Source: Gammaproteobacteria bacterium
GTDB lineage: Bacteria; Pseudomonadota; Gammaproteobacteria; Pseudomonadales; Azotimanducaceae
Direction of reading: 5' to 3'
Assembly: GCA_030428905.1 (NCBI GenBank)
Contig: JAUIED010000008.1
Span: 1-60,091, forward strand
DNA length: 60,091 nt
In this document: positions 49,766 through 58,246 of the stretch, piece after piece
Layout of the letters: each line of letters starts with the position of its first letter
How positions within the stretch are numbered: position 1 is the stretch's first letter
Program-made: the position numbers and the translations under genes
Notes under the pieces: model-generated
What the model was told of the DNA's origin: nothing
The model's input: only the letters and a program-made list of their open reading frames with translations
Databases searched by the model: none

Positions 49766-51028
49766 ATGTTTACAGGCAACGAGACTATTGCGGGATTCGA
49801 CGAAGAGCTGGCCGCGGCAATCGCAGGCGAGCAGCGGCGTCAGGAAGAGCATATCGAGCTGATCGCCAGCGAAAACTACGCCTCCCCCCGCGTGCTCGAA
49901 GCGCAGGGCAGTGTGCTCACCAACAAATATGCCGAGGGCTACCCGGGCAAGCGCTACTACGGCGGCTGTGAGTATGTTGATCAGGCGGAAGTGCTGGCCA
50001 TCGAGCGGGTGAAGAAGCTCTTCGGCGCAGCCTACGCCAACGTGCAGCCGCACTCGGGCTCGCAGGCCAACGCCGCGGTGTACCAGGCGCTGCTTCAGCC
50101 CCACGACACGGTGCTCGGCATGAGCCTGGCCGACGGCGGGCACCTCACCCACGGTGCGGGCGTGAATTTCTCGGGCAAGACCTACCACGCCGTGCAGTAC
50201 GGGCTCGACAACGCCACGGGTCTGGTGGACTACGAGCAGGTTGCCCGGCTGGCTGAAGAGCACAAGCCAAAGATGATCGTTGCTGGATTCTCGGCCTATT
50301 CACGAAAAATGGACTGGCAGACCTTCCGTGACATCGCCGACAGCGTCGGCGCCTATCTGCTGGTGGACATGGCGCACGTAGCGGGTCTCATCGCTGCGGG
50401 CCTGTACCCGAACCCGGTGGAGATTGCCGACGTCACCACCTCCACCACGCACAAGACCCTGGGCGGTCCGCGTGGCGGCATCATCCTCGCACGCGAGAAC
50501 CCCGACATCGCCAAGAAGCTCAACTCGGCGCTGTTCCCCGGCATGCAGGGCGGCCCGCTGATGCATGTCATCGCCGCCAAGGCGGTGTGCTTCCTCGAAG
50601 CGCTGCAGCCGGAGTTCAAGGCCTATCAGGAGCAGACGGTGAAAAACGCCGCGGCCATGGCGGAGGGTTTTCTGGCGCGCGGTTACGATGTCGTCTCCGG
50701 CGGCACCGACAACCACCTGTTTCTGCTGGATCTGATCCGCAAGGAGATCACCGGCAAAGATGCGGATGCAGCCCTCGGCCGCGCCAACATCACGGTGAAC
50801 AAAAACGCCGTACCCAACGATCCGCGCTCGCCGTTCGTCACCTCCGGCCTGCGTATTGGCAGCCCGGCGGTCACGCGCCGCGGCTTCACGGAGGCGGATT
50901 GCACCATGCTCACCGGCTGGATGTGCGATGTGCTCGATGATCTCGGCAACGACAACATGATCGGCTCGGTGAAGCGCAAGGTTCTGGATCTTTGCAGCCG
51001 TTATCCCGTGTACGGTACGGGCGCATAA
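49766..51028 (+). CDS. glyA: Serine hydroxymethyltransferase
   Basis: GlyA converts serine and tetrahydrofolate to glycine and methylene-tetrahydrofolate, the main source of one-carbon units. The PLP lysine is Lys230 in [13 protein letters not shown]. Also typical are [25 protein letters not shown] and VDMAHVAGL. The ATG at 49766 follows AGAGGAA and gives 420 residues; the frame is open to 49412 but that part overlaps ettA and is not homologous. nrdR begins two bases after the stop. Confidence 0.98.
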   Translation: MFTGNETIAGFDEELAAAIAGEQRRQEEHIELIASENYASPRVLEAQGSVLTNKYAEGYPGKRYYGGCEYVDQAEVLAIERVKKLFGAAYANVQPHSGSQANAAVYQALLQPHDTVLGMSLADGGHLTHGAGVNFSGKTYHAVQYGLDNATGLVDYEQVARLAEEHKPKMIVAGFSAYSRKMDWQTFRDIADSVGAYLLVDMAHVAGLIAAGLYPNPVEIADVTTSTTHKTLGGPRGGIILARENPDIAKKLNSALFPGMQGGPLMHVIAAKAVCFLEALQPEFKAYQEQTVKNAAAMAEGFLARGYDVVSGGTDNHLFLLDLIRKEITGKDADAALGRANITVNKNAVPNDPRSPFVTSGLRIGSPAVTRRGFTEADCTMLTGWMCDVLDDLGNDNMIGSVKRKVLDLCSRYPVYGTGA

Positions 51029-51029
51029 C

Positions 51030-51494
51030 ATGCACTGCCCTTTCTGCGGCGCCGATGACACCAAGGTCATCGATTCCAGGCTCGTCGCGGAAGGGGATTC
51101 AGTGCGCCGCAGACGCGAGTGCCAGACCTGCGGGGAGCGGTTCACCACCTTTGAAACCGCCGAGCTCGTCATGCCCTACCTCATTAAGCGGGACGGCACG
51201 CGCGAGCCGTTCAACGAGGACAAGCTGCGGCGGGGTCTTTTACGCGCTCTGGAAAAGCGCCCGGTGGCCGCGGAAGAGGTGGAAAACGCCATCCACCACA
51301 TCAAACACCGACTGCGCACCACCGGTGAGCGCGAGGTGCCTGCGCAGATGGTCGGCGAGGAGGTCATGGCAGAGCTTAAACGGCTCGATGCGGTTGCCTA
51401 TGTGCGTTTCGCATCCGTCTACCGGGATTTTCAGGATGTGAGCGAGTTTCAGGACGAAATTCGGCGCCTGAAAACGGAAAGCCCAGGCTCGTGA
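51030..51494 (+). CDS. nrdR: Ribonucleotide reductase transcriptional repressor
   Basis: NrdR senses ATP/dATP and represses ribonucleotide reductase genes. The zinc ribbon uses Cys3, Cys6, Cys31 and Cys34 ([13 protein letters not shown] and [10 protein letters not shown]). The ATP-cone domain follows ([20 protein letters not shown]-like, about 49-139). The 154-residue length is typical. It overlaps ribD by four bases, the common glyA-nrdR-ribD arrangement. Confidence 0.97.
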   Translation: MHCPFCGADDTKVIDSRLVAEGDSVRRRRECQTCGERFTTFETAELVMPYLIKRDGTREPFNEDKLRRGLLRALEKRPVAAEEVENAIHHIKHRLRTTGEREVPAQMVGEEVMAELKRLDAVAYVRFASVYRDFQDVSEFQDEIRRLKTESPGS

Positions 51495-52534
51495 CACCGC
51501 CTTCCGTCGAGGTGGACCGGATGTTCATGTTCACCGCCATCGATCTGGCGGAAAACGGCCGCAATACCACCTCGCCGAATCCCTGTGTCGGTTGCCTGTA
51601 TGTGCGCGATGGCGAGGTCATTGGGCAGGGGTGGCACCAGTGGGCCGGGCAGGGGCACGCCGAGGTCTGCGCCCTGGAGGATGCCGGTGGTGATGTGCGA
51701 GGCAGCACCGCCTACGTCAGCCTCGAACCCTGCGCCTTCGAAGGCCGCACACCGGCGTGCGCGCAGCTGCTCATCGACCGCGGCGTGGCGCGTGTGGTGA
51801 TCGGTGCCATCGACCCCCACCCGCGGGTGTCCGGTCAGGGTGTGGCCATGCTGCGCGCAGCCGGCATCGACGTGACGGTGCTCGGCCTCCAGGCAGCGAC
51901 AGATCTGAATCCTGGCTACAACGCCCGCGTGGGCCGCGGTATGCCGTGGGTGCGGCTCAAGGTGGCGGCGTCGATGGATGGCCGCACCGCGATGGCGTCG
52001 GGGGAGAGCCAGTGGATTACCGGCGAGGCGGCACGTGCAGACGCGCAGGCGCTGCGCGCGCGCAGTTGCGCCATTCTTACCGGGGTTGGCACGGTATTGG
52101 CGGATGATCCTTCCCTCACCGTACGTGATGGCCGATTTGCGGTGGATGGGCGGATCCGGCAGCCGCGCATCGTGGTGGCGGATAGCCATGGCCGTACACC
52201 GCCCGATGCGAACATCTATCGCTCCGAAGGCGGCGTGCAGATCGAGCGCGCCGAAGGTGTTGGTGGGGTGGATCTCAACGCCCTGCTGGCGCGCCTGGCG
52301 GCAGACGGGATCAATGAACTCCTGGTGGAGGCGGGGCCGAAGCTCATCGGCGCCTGCATCGAAGCGCAATGCTGGGACGAGATGGTGCTGTACCTCGCGC
52401 CGAAGTTTCTCGGCGCGTCAGCGCGGCCGCTGGCGGACTTCGATATCGCGCGCATGACGGATGCGTTCGGTGCCCGCATTGCTGCCGTCGAAATGGTCGG
52501 CGATGATCTGAAGCTTCTGCTTACGCGGGTATAG
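51491..52534 (+). CDS. ribD: Riboflavin biosynthesis deaminase/reductase
   Basis: RibD deaminates and then reduces the pyrimidine intermediate of riboflavin synthesis. The N-terminal deaminase has GHAEVCALE and [11 protein letters not shown], giving the zinc ligands His and two Cys. The C-terminal reductase starts near residue 150, with [15 protein letters not shown]. It ends [15 protein letters not shown]. The GTG at 51491 overlaps the nrdR stop (GTGA). Normally ribE, ribBA and ribH follow before nusB; they are absent here. Confidence 0.95.
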   Translation: MTPPSVEVDRMFMFTAIDLAENGRNTTSPNPCVGCLYVRDGEVIGQGWHQWAGQGHAEVCALEDAGGDVRGSTAYVSLEPCAFEGRTPACAQLLIDRGVARVVIGAIDPHPRVSGQGVAMLRAAGIDVTVLGLQAATDLNPGYNARVGRGMPWVRLKVAASMDGRTAMASGESQWITGEAARADAQALRARSCAILTGVGTVLADDPSLTVRDGRFAVDGRIRQPRIVVADSHGRTPPDANIYRSEGGVQIERAEGVGGVDLNALLARLAADGINELLVEAGPKLIGACIEAQCWDEMVLYLAPKFLGASARPLADFDIARMTDAFGARIAAVEMVGDDLKLLLTRV

Positions 52535-52561
52535 CTTCCGACTTCTCAGCTCTGCGCTGGA

Positions 52562-53677
52562 TCAGGCATCAAAAGAGTGGGTCAGCGTGAGCTGCAGACC
52601 GACTTCGCCTGGTGCAGCTTCGCCGAAGCCGTCGTCCCGATGGCGGTACAGCAGACAGCCGGAGAGCAACGTCACGGGCCCGAATGCCCCCTCCCACCGC
52701 AACTTTCTGCTGCCGGACAAGCGGACTTCGGAAACGCTGCTGCGAATCATCAGGTTCTCTTGATCCTGCCGGTTCAGGTTCAGTTTGACGCGATCAACCG
52801 GCAGGCGAGGGGTCACGACGTCCAGGACCAGTCGCGCTTGTGTGCGCGCCTCGTTGGCGCCGGAGGTGACGGACAACATTGGCCGCAGTGACCAGTGCTC
52901 ACCGAGCTGCAATGCGGCAGCTACGTTGTGTGTGGCGGAGCGAACACGGTGCGCAGCGGGCTGCCCTCGGGGGATCTGCACGCGCTCGATGCGGTTCACA
53001 GTGAATTGCCAGCGGGCGTTGCGCACCTGCAAACCGAACCGACTCTGATCCAAACGCGGCGCATCAGGCTCATCGACCCAGTCCTGATGCTGGCGCGCCA
53101 CATCGAGGCGAAGCCGGGTGTCGCCCGCGAGTGGGTGTTCTGCGGCCAGGATGTATTGGTCGCCAGCCCGCAACCGGCCGTCTTGCGGCTGCAAGGTGCG
53201 TCGAACGCGCGGCGTGATATCGAGCTTGCCAAGCCGCCAGCGAGCCCAGACTTCCGAACCATCGCCAGCGCCGAGCGCACCCTTCTGAGACAGAAGCTGC
53301 TGGCCGAGCGCGCTGTGTGCGTAACCGTCCGTTGCAGAGTAGTAGCGTGTGCCGAAAGAGAGGCGCTTGCCATGATGGCCGATATTCAGGTGCAGGAGCT
53401 GTTGCACCCCGGTACCACCGTCCGGGTCTTCTGCGTCATCCGCAGAAAGCAAGGTGAGGTCGAGGCTAGTGCTCAGGGAGCCTTCGCGCCAATCGACGCC
53501 GACGCCCCAGACATCATCCACCGGCTGCTCGAGACTTGCTCCGTACACATACGACCGCACTCCGACATTCTCGAACAGCTGCGCCTGCACGATGGGTTGC
53601 GTTTGCACCGCGTGCGTTAAGCCCGCGAGCAAGCTGCTGAGAGAAAGTGCTGCGATGCGGGACAAGAGAGGTTTCAA
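52562..53677 (-). CDS. Predicted outer-membrane beta-barrel protein, family unknown
   Basis: No family is recognised. Read from the TTG at 53677, the protein is 371 residues with a clean signal peptide (MKPLLSRIAALSLSSLLAGL, cleavage after THA). Mature sequence is rich in alternating polar/hydrophobic strands (for example RLSFGTRYYSA, WQFTVNRIERV, VKLNLNRQDQENLMI). It ends LQLTLTHSFDA, close to the aromatic C-terminal strand of porin-like proteins. The frame is open to 54013, but that extension crosses the ribD relic and nusB start. It occupies the place of the missing rib genes, on the opposite strand. Confidence 0.6.
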   Translation of the reverse strand: MKPLLSRIAALSLSSLLAGLTHAVQTQPIVQAQLFENVGVRSYVYGASLEQPVDDVWGVGVDWREGSLSTSLDLTLLSADDAEDPDGGTGVQQLLHLNIGHHGKRLSFGTRYYSATDGYAHSALGQQLLSQKGALGAGDGSEVWARWRLGKLDITPRVRRTLQPQDGRLRAGDQYILAAEHPLAGDTRLRLDVARQHQDWVDEPDAPRLDQSRFGLQVRNARWQFTVNRIERVQIPRGQPAAHRVRSATHNVAAALQLGEHWSLRPMLSVTSGANEARTQARLVLDVVTPRLPVDRVKLNLNRQDQENLMIRSSVSEVRLSGSRKLRWEGAFGPVTLLSGCLLYRHRDDGFGEAAPGEVGLQLTLTHSFDA

Positions 53678-53704
53678 AGTTCCACGGTTTCGCTGTCGGG
53701 GTTG

Positions 53705-53735
53705 GTTAGCAGGCTGCTTAAAAAGCACCCTGTTA
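53705..53735. repeat. 31-bp hairpin element, copy 1
   Basis: This copy begins GTTAGCAGGCTGCT and ends CCTGTTA. It matches copy 2 (59979-60009) at 28 of 31 bases. CAGGCTGCT pairs with AGCACCCTG with one mismatch around TAAAA. It lies in the upstream region of the minus-strand beta-barrel gene. Two copies 6.3 kb apart in unrelated intergenic sites suggest a dispersed REP-like element. Confidence 0.8.
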
Positions 53736-53837
53736 GGAGACCACACAGCCGAGCGAATCGCCGCCCCAAAGTATGGAAATTGTATGGAAACGCGCATTGC
53801 GTCAAAGGAAGGTTTTGAGCGTCTCGACGTTCGGGGC

Positions 53838-53971
53838 GCCGGAGAAGGGGGTTGTCGGTGCGCCGGCCTGCTGACTGTATTACCGCGCGCATGGCGGGCG
53901 CGTTCGGCGGTAGAATTGCCGCCTTCGAGATGGTGGGCGATGACGTGAAGATTCTGCTCGCCCGGGTATAG
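53838..53971 (+). pseudogene. Decayed second copy of the ribD 3' end
   Basis: From 53879 to the TAG at 53971 the sequence reads in frame as a ribD tail. GRIAAFEMVGDDVKILLARV-stop aligns with the intact ribD end [20 protein letters not shown]-stop, and TARMAGAFG aligns with IARMTDAFG. Upstream, to about 53838, weaker similarity (GCGCCGGAG... to ribD GCGCCGAAG...) continues with small indels and a stop. It ends 14 bases before nusB. It is probably the remnant of an ancestral or recombined ribD copy left when the ribD-nusB interval was rearranged. Confidence 0.8.
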
Positions 53972-53984
53972 CTGTAGGGCCGAG

Positions 53985-54422
53985 ATGTCGAACAATTCCA
54001 TTTGGGGGCGCAAACGCGCGCGGCGAGCGCTGGTGCAGGCGGTGTATCAGTGGCAGATGACGGGTGCCTCGGCAACTGATGTCATCGGCGAGTTTGCCGG
54101 CACAGAAGCCCTGAAGAAGGCCGATGTGGAGTTTTTTACCGAATCCCTGCGCCGGGTGCTGCGCAGCCACGCGGAGCTTGATGCCCACTTCGCGCCGCTG
54201 CTCGATCGCAAGGTGATGGAGCTCAATAAAGTAGAGCTGGCGCTGCTCAGGCTCGGCACGGACGAGCTTGCCAACCGTATCGAGGTGCCATTCAAGGTGG
54301 TGATCGATGAGTACGTGGAGCTCGCCAAGACGTTCGGCGCCGAGGAATCACACAAGTACATCAACGGTGTGCTCGACAAGCTGGCCGGCGCTCTGCGACC
54401 GCTCGAAACCGCTGCGCGGTGA
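53985..54422 (+). CDS. nusB: Transcription antitermination factor NusB
   Basis: NusB binds boxA RNA with S10 (NusE) to allow antitermination in rRNA operons. The 145-residue helical protein begins with RKRARRALVQAVYQWQ and contains VELALLRLGTDEL and VVIDEYVELAKTFGAEESHKYINGVLD-type sequence, all conserved. Its stop overlaps the thiL GTG (GTGA). In most relatives ribH precedes it; here a ribD relic does. Confidence 0.97.
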   Translation: MSNNSIWGRKRARRALVQAVYQWQMTGASATDVIGEFAGTEALKKADVEFFTESLRRVLRSHAELDAHFAPLLDRKVMELNKVELALLRLGTDELANRIEVPFKVVIDEYVELAKTFGAEESHKYINGVLDKLAGALRPLETAAR

Positions 54423-55291
54423 ACGAGTTCGAGCTCATCGATGTGATCGTTGCTGGTCTCGGCGACTCAGCCACCGGACGTTGGCTGGATGTTGGCCCGG
54501 GGGACGATGCCAGCGTGAGCACGCTGCCGCCTGGCACGCAGCTCGTGTCCTCCATCGATACGCTGGTAGCCGGGCGCCATTTTCCCGGCGATGCGAACCC
54601 GGCAGATATCGGCTTTCGCGCCATGATGGTGTCGTTGTCTGACCTCGCAGCGATGGGTGCAGAACCACACATTGTGCTGGTGGCGCTTACCCTTGAAACG
54701 GCGGATCCAGCCTGGGCTGCAGCGTTGGCCGGTGGCATGTCGGAAGCCGCCAGCCAGACGGGTGCGATCATTGCTGGCGGCAATCTTTCGCGCGGGCGCT
54801 TGAGCCTGAGTATGTCGGTGCATGGCGTTGTGCCCACGGGCGCGGCAGTGTTGCGCAGCGGTGCCCGGCCGGGGGATCTGGTGTACGTAACAGGTCCTCT
54901 CGGTGGGGCGGCGGCGGCACTTGCCAATGGCTTCGCCGATGAAGAACTCAACACCTGCTTTTTTCGGCCTGCAGCGCGGGTGGATCTGGCGGCAGACCTG
55001 CGCGCGGTGGCCAGCGCAGCCATCGATGTGTCCGACGGGTTTTTGCAGGATGCCGGGCATCTGGCCGCTGCCAGCGGTGTGTGTCTGGATATAGAAGTTG
55101 CTCGGGTGCCGGTGCGCTCCGGTGCGCAGCTGCAATACGCGCTGCAAGGTGGCGACGACTACGAGCTGTGCTTCACAGCCGCCGCCCCGCCTCCCTTTCC
55201 CGCCGTTTGCGTCGGCCGCGTGGTTGACGGCTCTGGCGTGCTGCTGGATGGTGAGCCTGTTACCACTGCAGGGTACCAGCACTTTGCGTAG
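54419..55291 (+). CDS. thiL: Thiamine-monophosphate kinase
   Basis: ThiL phosphorylates thiamine monophosphate to thiamine pyrophosphate. The AIR-synthase-like fold is shown by NEFELIDVIVAG, VGPGDDASV, SIDTLVAGRHF, SLSDLAAMGAEP and IDVSDGFLQDAGHLA. At 290 residues it is somewhat shorter than E. coli ThiL (325). The GTG at 54419 overlaps nusB, and the stop overlaps the pgpA TTG region. nusB-thiL-pgpA is a common order. Confidence 0.94.
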   Translation: MNEFELIDVIVAGLGDSATGRWLDVGPGDDASVSTLPPGTQLVSSIDTLVAGRHFPGDANPADIGFRAMMVSLSDLAAMGAEPHIVLVALTLETADPAWAAALAGGMSEAASQTGAIIAGGNLSRGRLSLSMSVHGVVPTGAAVLRSGARPGDLVYVTGPLGGAAAALANGFADEELNTCFFRPAARVDLAADLRAVASAAIDVSDGFLQDAGHLAAASGVCLDIEVARVPVRSGAQLQYALQGGDDYELCFTAAAPPPFPAVCVGRVVDGSGVLLDGEPVTTAGYQHFA

Positions 55292-55742
55292 ATCCGATCC
55301 GGCCGTGCTGTGGGTGACGTTGTTCGGGGTGGGTTTTGCGCCCAAAGCGCCGGGCACCTTCGGCTCCATCGGCGCGCTGATCCTCTGGGCGGCACTGCTC
55401 GCGCAGCAGCCCTGGCAGGTTCAGCTCGTCACCATCGTGCTGTATACCGCGCTCAGCACGGCGCTCGTAAGCGTGGTGATGCGTCGTTATGCGGTAAAAG
55501 ATGCGCCTGAAATTGTTGCGGATGAAGTTGCCGGGCTGTGGATCGCACTGCTGGCAGCGCCGTTGAACTGGTGGGCGCCGCTTCTCGGAATCGCGCTCTT
55601 CCGCTTGTTCGATATCGCCAAGCCCTGGCCCGTGGGCTGGCTCGACAGGAACCTGCCGGGTGCCTGGGGGGTGATGGCAGACGACCTGGCCGCCGGGGTG
55701 CTCAGCCTGGGTGTGCTGCAGCTCGCACTTTTTCTGCTCTAA
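55284..55742 (+). CDS. pgpA: Phosphatidylglycerophosphatase A
   Basis: PgpA dephosphorylates phosphatidylglycerophosphate to phosphatidylglycerol in the inner membrane. Conserved segments are GFAPKAPGTFGS, VADEVAGLW, FRLFDIAKPWPV and GVMADDLAAG. It has about four membrane helices. I choose the TTG at 55284, overlapping the thiL end and giving 152 residues; a GTG at 55302 is an alternative. The open frame further upstream lies inside thiL. Confidence 0.92.
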   Translation: MRRSDPAVLWVTLFGVGFAPKAPGTFGSIGALILWAALLAQQPWQVQLVTIVLYTALSTALVSVVMRRYAVKDAPEIVADEVAGLWIALLAAPLNWWAPLLGIALFRLFDIAKPWPVGWLDRNLPGAWGVMADDLAAGVLSLGVLQLALFLL

Positions 55743-55805
55743 CACTTTTCTGGCGTCGCGGTAGAGATAGACTGCAACCAGGCTGCTTTTTCATTCGCGA
55801 ACACC

Positions 55806-56438
55806 GTGTTTCGAACGCTACTCACCATCATCGTGCTCACCTGCCTGGCCGCGTCAGCAACGGCCAGCGTGGAAGTCGTTGGGCTGTTCAAAGGGCGCGC
55901 GGTGGTGCGCACGCTGGCTGGCGATGAAGTGGTGAAGGTGGGTGAAACCTCGAAAAACGGTGTGACGTTGATCGAAGCAGATGCCTCCAGCGCGCTGGTG
56001 CGCTATCGGGGCGAAACGCGCCGCCTGAATCTGTCGCGGCGCATCGGCAGCCGTTTCTCGGAAGCCGAGGCGCGCTCCGTGCGCATCAACGCAGACGACA
56101 TGGGTCAATACCGCGTGCAGGGTTTCATCAACGAGCGGCGGGCCAGCTTTCTGGTGGACACCGGCGCATCGGTGGTCGCCATGAGCTCTCAGCACGCGCG
56201 TTCGCTGGGGATTGACTACCAACTGGGCCAGCGGGGCACGGTGGTTACGGCTCAGGGCGAGGTGGACGCGCGGTTTATCACGCTTCCCAACGTCAATGTC
56301 GGCGGTGTGGTGGCCCAGAATGTCTCCGCTACGGTGATCGAGGGGCGCTACCCGGTGGAGATCCTGCTGGGCATGTCCTATCTGAATCAGGTGAGCATGC
56401 AGAATGACCAGGGCGTGCTTACGCTTACCAGACGCTAA
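55806..56438 (+). CDS. Exported retropepsin-like aspartic protease (TIGR02281-type)
   Basis: This 210-residue protein has a signal peptide ending near residue 20. Its C-terminal half is a single retroviral-type aspartic protease domain with the active-site triplet DTG in FLVDTGASVVAMS and the later ILLGMSYLNQV. Such proteins work as dimers. The N-terminal half (about 21-95) has no recognised domain. The start GTG at 55806 lies 63 bases after pgpA. The substrate is unknown. Confidence 0.82.
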   Translation: MFRTLLTIIVLTCLAASATASVEVVGLFKGRAVVRTLAGDEVVKVGETSKNGVTLIEADASSALVRYRGETRRLNLSRRIGSRFSEAEARSVRINADDMGQYRVQGFINERRASFLVDTGASVVAMSSQHARSLGIDYQLGQRGTVVTAQGEVDARFITLPNVNVGGVVAQNVSATVIEGRYPVEILLGMSYLNQVSMQNDQGVLTLTRR

Positions 56439-56457
56439 CCTCTTCGCGCATCCTCTA

Positions 56458-56475
56458 TTTGGACTATTGTCCAAA
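56458..56475. promoter_or_regulatory. Perfect 18-bp palindromic operator-like site
   Basis: TTTGGACTATTGTCCAAA has 7-base perfect arms around TATT. It lies between the aspartic protease and the small ORF at 56538. The form fits a TetR-type operator; no T-tract follows, so it is a poor terminator. The cognate regulator is not in the window. Confidence 0.5.
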
Positions 56476-56537
56476 AACCTGACTTCTGGCACAGTGCGCG
56501 CCGAATTGAATCGTACGGCATCGCAAGGAGCGAGACG

Positions 56538-56624
56538 TTGCCAGAATATGCCTCAAAGAGGTTGCTGATCCTGAGCATGATCAGCACCGTTGGTTTTGCG
56601 CTGATCCTCACCCTGTTGCCCTGA
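56538..56624 (+). CDS. Candidate 28-residue membrane peptide
   Basis: TTG at 56538 is preceded by AAGGAG at 56525-56530 with seven bases between, an excellent ribosome-binding arrangement. The product is 28 residues: MPEYASKRLL, then a hydrophobic helix ILSMISTVGFALILTLLP to the stop. It would be a single-span inner-membrane peptide. An 18-bp palindrome lies 62 bases upstream. It is too short to judge by codon usage, and it converges on the SnoaL-like gene with one base between. Confidence 0.5.
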   Translation: MPEYASKRLLILSMISTVGFALILTLLP

Positions 56625-56625
56625 G

Positions 56626-57045
56626 TCAGCCCCAGCCGAGTTCCCGCATTGCCCAGGGGGCGTTCCAGACTTTGGTCATGTGGGTAACCAGGTCGTTGTC
56701 ATCCATCTGCACCACGTACACGTAGTGGGAGTGCGTTTGCTTCTGGGTTGGCGGTACGGGTCCGCCGTCGCCGGTGTGGCGGGCGTGGTAGGTGGCGAAG
56801 AACATCGCCTGATTCGATGACGCATCGAAACTTTCGGCGTGCAGCTCGTACTCGGCTCCAGGGGCGGTGATGGTGCCGAATGCCCGCATCCACTCGCAGT
56901 AGGCCTCTACGGTAGTCACGTTGGTTAACGGTTCGCTCTGCGCCTCGAAGGTGGCGCCGTCCGCTACGTAGGGTTTGCAGCCTGCCCAGCCCTGGGCGGT
57001 TTCGCACGCCTCAAAAAACCGCTTTGCGTTGTCCTGTGCACTCAC
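56626..57045 (-). CDS. SnoaL-like (NTF2-fold) protein
   Basis: This 139-residue protein fits the NTF2/SnoaL-like superfamily: an N-terminal helix NAKRFFEACETAQGWAGCKPY, TTVEAYCEWMRAF, FFATYHARHTGDGGP and a C-terminal strand HMTKVWNAPWAMRELGW. Members bind or convert small molecules in a conical cavity. The function here is unknown. The gene starts one base after the ispA stop on the minus strand. Confidence 0.78.
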   Translation of the reverse strand: MSAQDNAKRFFEACETAQGWAGCKPYVADGATFEAQSEPLTNVTTVEAYCEWMRAFGTITAPGAEYELHAESFDASSNQAMFFATYHARHTGDGGPVPPTQKQTHSHYVYVVQMDDNDLVTHMTKVWNAPWAMRELGWG

Positions 57046-57046
57046 T

Positions 57047-57931
57047 TCAATAACTCCTGTTCACTGCTCGATTCGCCAGCTGCTGCAGGCCGTCGTGCGC
57101 GAGCGTCAGCCCGGTCAGAGCGTCGAGGGCCCGTTGCAGCAGCTCATCAGCATACCGGTTGGCACCCTCCACACCCAGCAGCTGCACGAAGGTGTGTTTG
57201 TTACCCTGAATGTCTGAGCCCGCAGGTTTGCCGAGTTCTTCGGTGGTGCCGGTGACGTCCAGCACGTCATCGCGCACCTGGAATGCGAGACCCACCGCGT
57301 CGGCGAACGTTTCGAGTTGCTCCAGCACTGGTAGCGCCGCTCCCGCCACCTGCCCGCCCATCAGCACGCTGGCGCGTATCAGTCGTCCGGTCTTGGCTGC
57401 GTGCAGCGCTTCCAGGCAGCGCTGGTCCACCCTTGCAGAAGCATGCTCGGGAAGCGCCATATCCAGAACCTGGCCGCCGACCATGCCCTGCCACCCTGCA
57501 GCGGCTGCCAGCGTGCGAACACAGGCCAGTCGCTGGTTTGGCGTCAGACCGGGCAACTCGGTGAGAAGCTCGAAGGCCAGCGTCAGCAGTGCGTCCCCCG
57601 CCAGGATCGCATTGGCCTCTCCATGGGCGATGTGCGTGGCGGGTTTGCCGTGGCGCAGCTCGTCATCGTCCATGGCGGGCAGATCGTCGTGCACCAGGGA
57701 GTAGGTGTGCACCAGCTCCACGGCGCAGGCGGCGGGCAGCGCCTTGTCGAGGTTGCCGCCAAGCGCCGTGGCGGCTGCGCAGGTGAACATCGGCCGCAGG
57801 CGTTTGCCGCCCCCCAGTGCGGCGTAGCGCATGGCGTCCACGAGCGCGGGCGCGATATCCGAGGTGGCCGGCAGGTGTTGGGAGAGGGCGTGTTCTATGC
57901 TTTGTTTAAGGGACGCGAGGTCAAGCGTCAT
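57047..57931 (-). CDS. ispA: Farnesyl diphosphate synthase
   Basis: IspA condenses IPP with DMAPP and GPP to farnesyl diphosphate, precursor of quinones and undecaprenol. The first Asp-rich motif is DDLPAMDDD at about 82-90 and the second is FQVRDDVLDVTG. GGKRLRPM binds IPP. It has 294 residues. It overlaps the upstream xseB by 11 bases, the usual xseB-ispA pair; dxs does not follow within the window. Confidence 0.96.
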   Translation of the reverse strand: MTLDLASLKQSIEHALSQHLPATSDIAPALVDAMRYAALGGGKRLRPMFTCAAATALGGNLDKALPAACAVELVHTYSLVHDDLPAMDDDELRHGKPATHIAHGEANAILAGDALLTLAFELLTELPGLTPNQRLACVRTLAAAAGWQGMVGGQVLDMALPEHASARVDQRCLEALHAAKTGRLIRASVLMGGQVAGAALPVLEQLETFADAVGLAFQVRDDVLDVTGTTEELGKPAGSDIQGNKHTFVQLLGVEGANRYADELLQRALDALTGLTLAHDGLQQLANRAVNRSY

Positions 57932-58151
57932 CTGAGTCCGGCTCTAGCGGTAGCAGTTGGCCGTCTTCCGTCAATTTTTTGACGCGCAGCTCTGCCTCCT
58001 GTAGTGCCGCCTGACACTCACGGGTGAGCTTGATGCCGCGTTCGAAGGCCTTGAGCGACTCATCGAGGGTGGCGTCGCCGCGCTCCATCTGCTCGACGAG
58101 CTGTGCCAGTTCGGCAAGCGTTGCTTCGAAGTCCATGGTCTTCTTTCCCAT
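57921..58151 (-). CDS. xseB: Exodeoxyribonuclease VII small subunit
   Basis: XseB is the small helical subunit of exonuclease VII, which degrades single-stranded DNA with XseA. The 76-residue protein contains FEATLAELAQLVEQMERGD and LDESLKAFERGIKL, the family signature. The ATG at 58151 is chosen; a longer frame reaches 58229 without homology. It overlaps ispA. Confidence 0.95.
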   Translation of the reverse strand: MGKKTMDFEATLAELAQLVEQMERGDATLDESLKAFERGIKLTRECQAALQEAELRVKKLTEDGQLLPLEPDSDDA

Positions 58152-58246
58152 GCCGGCAAGGTACCGGGAAGCGTGTGCGTTTCCAAGCCTGCAGGGTTTG
58201 AGAGCGTGTCTAGACTTAGGTCGAGTCACTGTTGATGAGGTTGGCG

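Larger units (their letters stand above)
53678..53984. other. Non-coding stretch between the beta-barrel gene and nusB
   Basis: This 307-base gap contains one copy of the 31-bp hairpin element (53705-53735), a pair of GTATGGAAA direct repeats 11 bases apart (53771-53779 and 53782-53790), and the decayed ribD tail (about 53838-53971). The beta-barrel gene promoter should lie here on the minus strand, but I could not assign it. No intact gene was found. Confidence 0.7.
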
